From assembly GCA_000434435.1 (NCBI GenBank), contig FR895554.1:1-6043 (forward strand): a stretch of 6,043 nucleotides of DNA. The letters are read 5' to 3'. Numbering within the stretch: position 1 is the first letter of the stretch; the number at the start of each line of letters is the position of its first letter. The DNA comes from Firmicutes bacterium CAG:475. Its GTDB lineage: Bacteria; Bacillota; Clostridia; Christensenellales; CAG-917. This document shows positions 6,024 to 6,043 of the stretch, one piece after another. The position numbers and the translations under genes were made by a program. The notes beneath the pieces are model-generated. The model did no database searches, was not told the origin of the DNA, and was given only the letters and a program-made list of their open reading frames with translations.

Positions 6024-6041
6024 CATATCTGCGATATGAAA
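6021..6041. repeat. Perfect 9-bp palindrome adjoining the terminator at the window edge
   Basis: TTTCATATC (6021-6029) and GATATGAAA (6033-6041) are perfect reverse complements around the 3-base loop TGC. The left arm shares its first T residues with the terminator's tract. No further T-run is visible before the window ends. It could be a second hairpin of a double terminator or the first unit of a palindromic intergenic repeat array continuing to the right. Confidence 0.55.
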
Positions 6042-6043
6042 TG

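Overview
The window looks like an accessory cell-surface locus from a Gram-positive, Firmicutes-type bacterium, plausibly an uncultured gut Clostridia lineage. This placement is inferred, not measured. It rests on purine-rich Shine-Dalgarno sites, a near-consensus sigma-A-type promoter with an extended -10, tRNA genes that encode their own CCA, and proteins built from YDG/MBG-like, GLUG-like and BspA-like leucine-rich repeats. The leaders resemble the SipW-dependent type (...A-W-F-S/T-N...).

Region 1 (bases 2-2920) is the 3' part of one very large secreted or surface protein gene. The reading frame is open through the left edge, and its first visible residues are the tail of a YDG/MBG-like repeat, so the true start lies upstream. 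The visible 972 residues run from YDG/MBG-like beta-sandwich repeats, through a poorly recognisable middle, into a block of GLUG-like repeats. The protein ends without a sortase motif or membrane anchor, and a strong intrinsic terminator follows at once.

Region 2 (about 3059-5687) is a compact three-gene operon. It starts at an AT-rich promoter region sitting inside nested inverted repeats. Its genes overlap by 1 and 4 bases and are probably translationally coupled. All three products have a short basic N-terminus, one hydrophobic segment and an A-W-F or A-V-W-I motif at the end of that segment, followed by an extracytoplasmic domain. The first two resemble the TasA/camelysin-type secreted proteins of Firmicutes only in this leader architecture. 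The third joins the same kind of leader to a small BspA-type leucine-rich-repeat domain. No signal peptidase, sortase or regulator is present in the window.

Region 3 (5688-6043) is a tRNA-Ser(UGA)/tRNA-Thr(GGU) pair. It has its own strong promoter, whose -35 box lies in one arm of a 12-bp perfect inverted repeat, and it ends in a perfect 14-bp terminator hairpin that abuts a second palindrome at the window edge.

Together, regions 1 and 2 suggest a surface-display neighbourhood: a large repetitive adhesin-like protein followed by a set of co-translated small exported proteins that could form a fibre, coat or surface complex. That joint role is inference. The tRNA unit is an unrelated housekeeping neighbour.
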